A DNA stretch of 6,589 nt from Bacillota bacterium (GTDB taxonomy: Bacteria; Bacillota; Clostridia; Peptostreptococcales; Anaerovoracaceae). Below, piece by piece: positions 6,257-6,589 of the stretch (the stretch's first letter is position 1; the number at the start of each line of letters is the position of its first letter). Location: NCBI GenBank assembly GCA_017621195.1, contig JAGATO010000184.1:1-6589 (forward strand). Direction: 5' to 3'. Below the pieces are notes generated by a model. The model made no database searches. It was not told where the DNA came from and worked only from the letters and a program-made list of their open reading frames with translations. The translations under genes and the position numbers were made by a program.

Positions 6257-6296
6257 AAACGCGGGAATTTCGGCGATGAGCCGCTTCCCGCGTTTT
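6257..6296 (+). terminator. Strong intrinsic terminator between convergent genes
   Basis: AAACGCGGGAA (6257-6267) pairs perfectly with TTCCCGCGTTT (6285-6295) over 11 bp, and an inner CGGC/GCCG stem (6271-6274 with 6280-6283) caps it. The top strand ends in TTTT (6293-6296). It begins 6 bases after the stop at 6251. On the minus strand the same stem is followed by TTTGCATG, so it probably also ends the convergent aminopeptidase transcript, though less strongly. Confidence 0.88.
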
Positions 6297-6310
6297 CGAT
6301 GGTTCAGGCT

Positions 6311-6589
6311 TTATTTCAGATGTTCAGGATTGAGGCATTCCAGCTCCGACAGGACGAACAGGCCGTCCTTGCGGATCAAAACGCCGTCGAACCAGATCTC
6401 GCCGCCTCCGTGTTCCGGCCGCTGGATCATCACCAGATCCCAGTGAACGGCAGATTTGTTTCCGTTGAAGGCGTCCTCGTAAGCCATGCCCGGCGTCAGG
6501 TGGAAGCTGCCGCAGATTTTTTCATCGAATAAGGTATCCTTCATTGGATCCAGCACATACGGATTCACGCCGATGGCAAACTCGCCGAA
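6311..6589 (-). CDS. M29-family metallo-aminopeptidase, C-terminal end (5' partial)
   Basis: The minus-strand frame runs from the window edge to a TAA at 6313-6311 and gives the last 92 residues of an AmpS/PepS/AmpII-type aminopeptidase. These cytoplasmic enzymes remove N-terminal residues from peptides using two metal ions; full-length members have about 400 residues, so roughly three quarters lies outside the window. The segment contains [19 protein letters not shown], then [18 protein letters not shown], whose His and Tyr match the family's metal-binding His and active-site Tyr. [12 protein letters not shown] follows and supplies the HxD metal ligands, and [16 protein letters not shown] completes the conserved C-terminal sheet. 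The frame is open past the GTG at 6568-6566, so that codon is not a start. The gene is convergent with the DUF3343-like gene and shares its terminator. Confidence 0.93.
   Translation of the reverse strand, partial: FGEFAIGVNPYVLDPMKDTLFDEKICGSFHLTPGMAYEDAFNGNKSAVHWDLVMIQRPEHGGGEIWFDGVLIRKDGLFVLSELECLNPEHLK

Noticed and set aside
6299..6532. Plus-strand frame of 77 codons near the right edge
   Set aside because: It is the shadow of the M29 aminopeptidase on the minus strand, whose HxD and GSFH motifs are unmistakable.

Overview
The window reads as an ordinary chromosomal segment of a moderately GC-rich anaerobic Firmicute, most likely class Clostridia. This rests on strong AAGGAG/AAAGGAGG ribosome binding sites, a Firmicutes-type CarB, a DacF-like carboxypeptidase, a cysteine-rich C_GCAxxG_C_C protein, a DUF3343-like protein and an M29 aminopeptidase of clostridial style. 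The genus cannot be read from the sequence. No transposase, phage gene, CRISPR array, tRNA or rRNA was seen.

Layout: positions 3-2156 hold the last two thirds of carB, the large subunit of carbamoyl-phosphate synthase (its 5' end lies outside the window). A short gap with an extended -10 promoter (2173-2201) and a 12-bp leader hairpin (2223-2256) precedes an apparent two-gene operon. That operon encodes a 140-residue, ten-cysteine putative redox protein (2289-2711) and, 13 bases later, a 598-residue AMP-forming acyl-CoA ligase (2725-4521). A 63-base gap then carries a terminator-like hairpin whose 3' arm is also the ribosome binding site of the next gene, a secreted D-Ala-D-Ala carboxypeptidase (4585-5826, GTG start). 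A structured 146-base gap with two back-to-back hairpins leads to a small DUF3343-like gene (5973-6251, TTG start). A strong intrinsic terminator (6257-6296) separates it from a convergent minus-strand gene, the C-terminal end of an M29 aminopeptidase (6589-6311).

The genes do not form one obvious pathway: pyrimidine/arginine precursor synthesis, a possible thiol redox function paired with fatty-acid activation, peptidoglycan trimming, a possible sulfur/selenium-related small protein, and peptide degradation. I see no convincing new multi-gene system. The most unusual signal is at the RNA level, in the gap before the carboxypeptidase gene: the Shine-Dalgarno, a terminator-like stem and a possible pseudoknot all overlap there. 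The next most interesting items are the poorly characterised small proteins: the cysteine-rich one, with a variant family motif, and the DUF3343-like one behind a structured leader.
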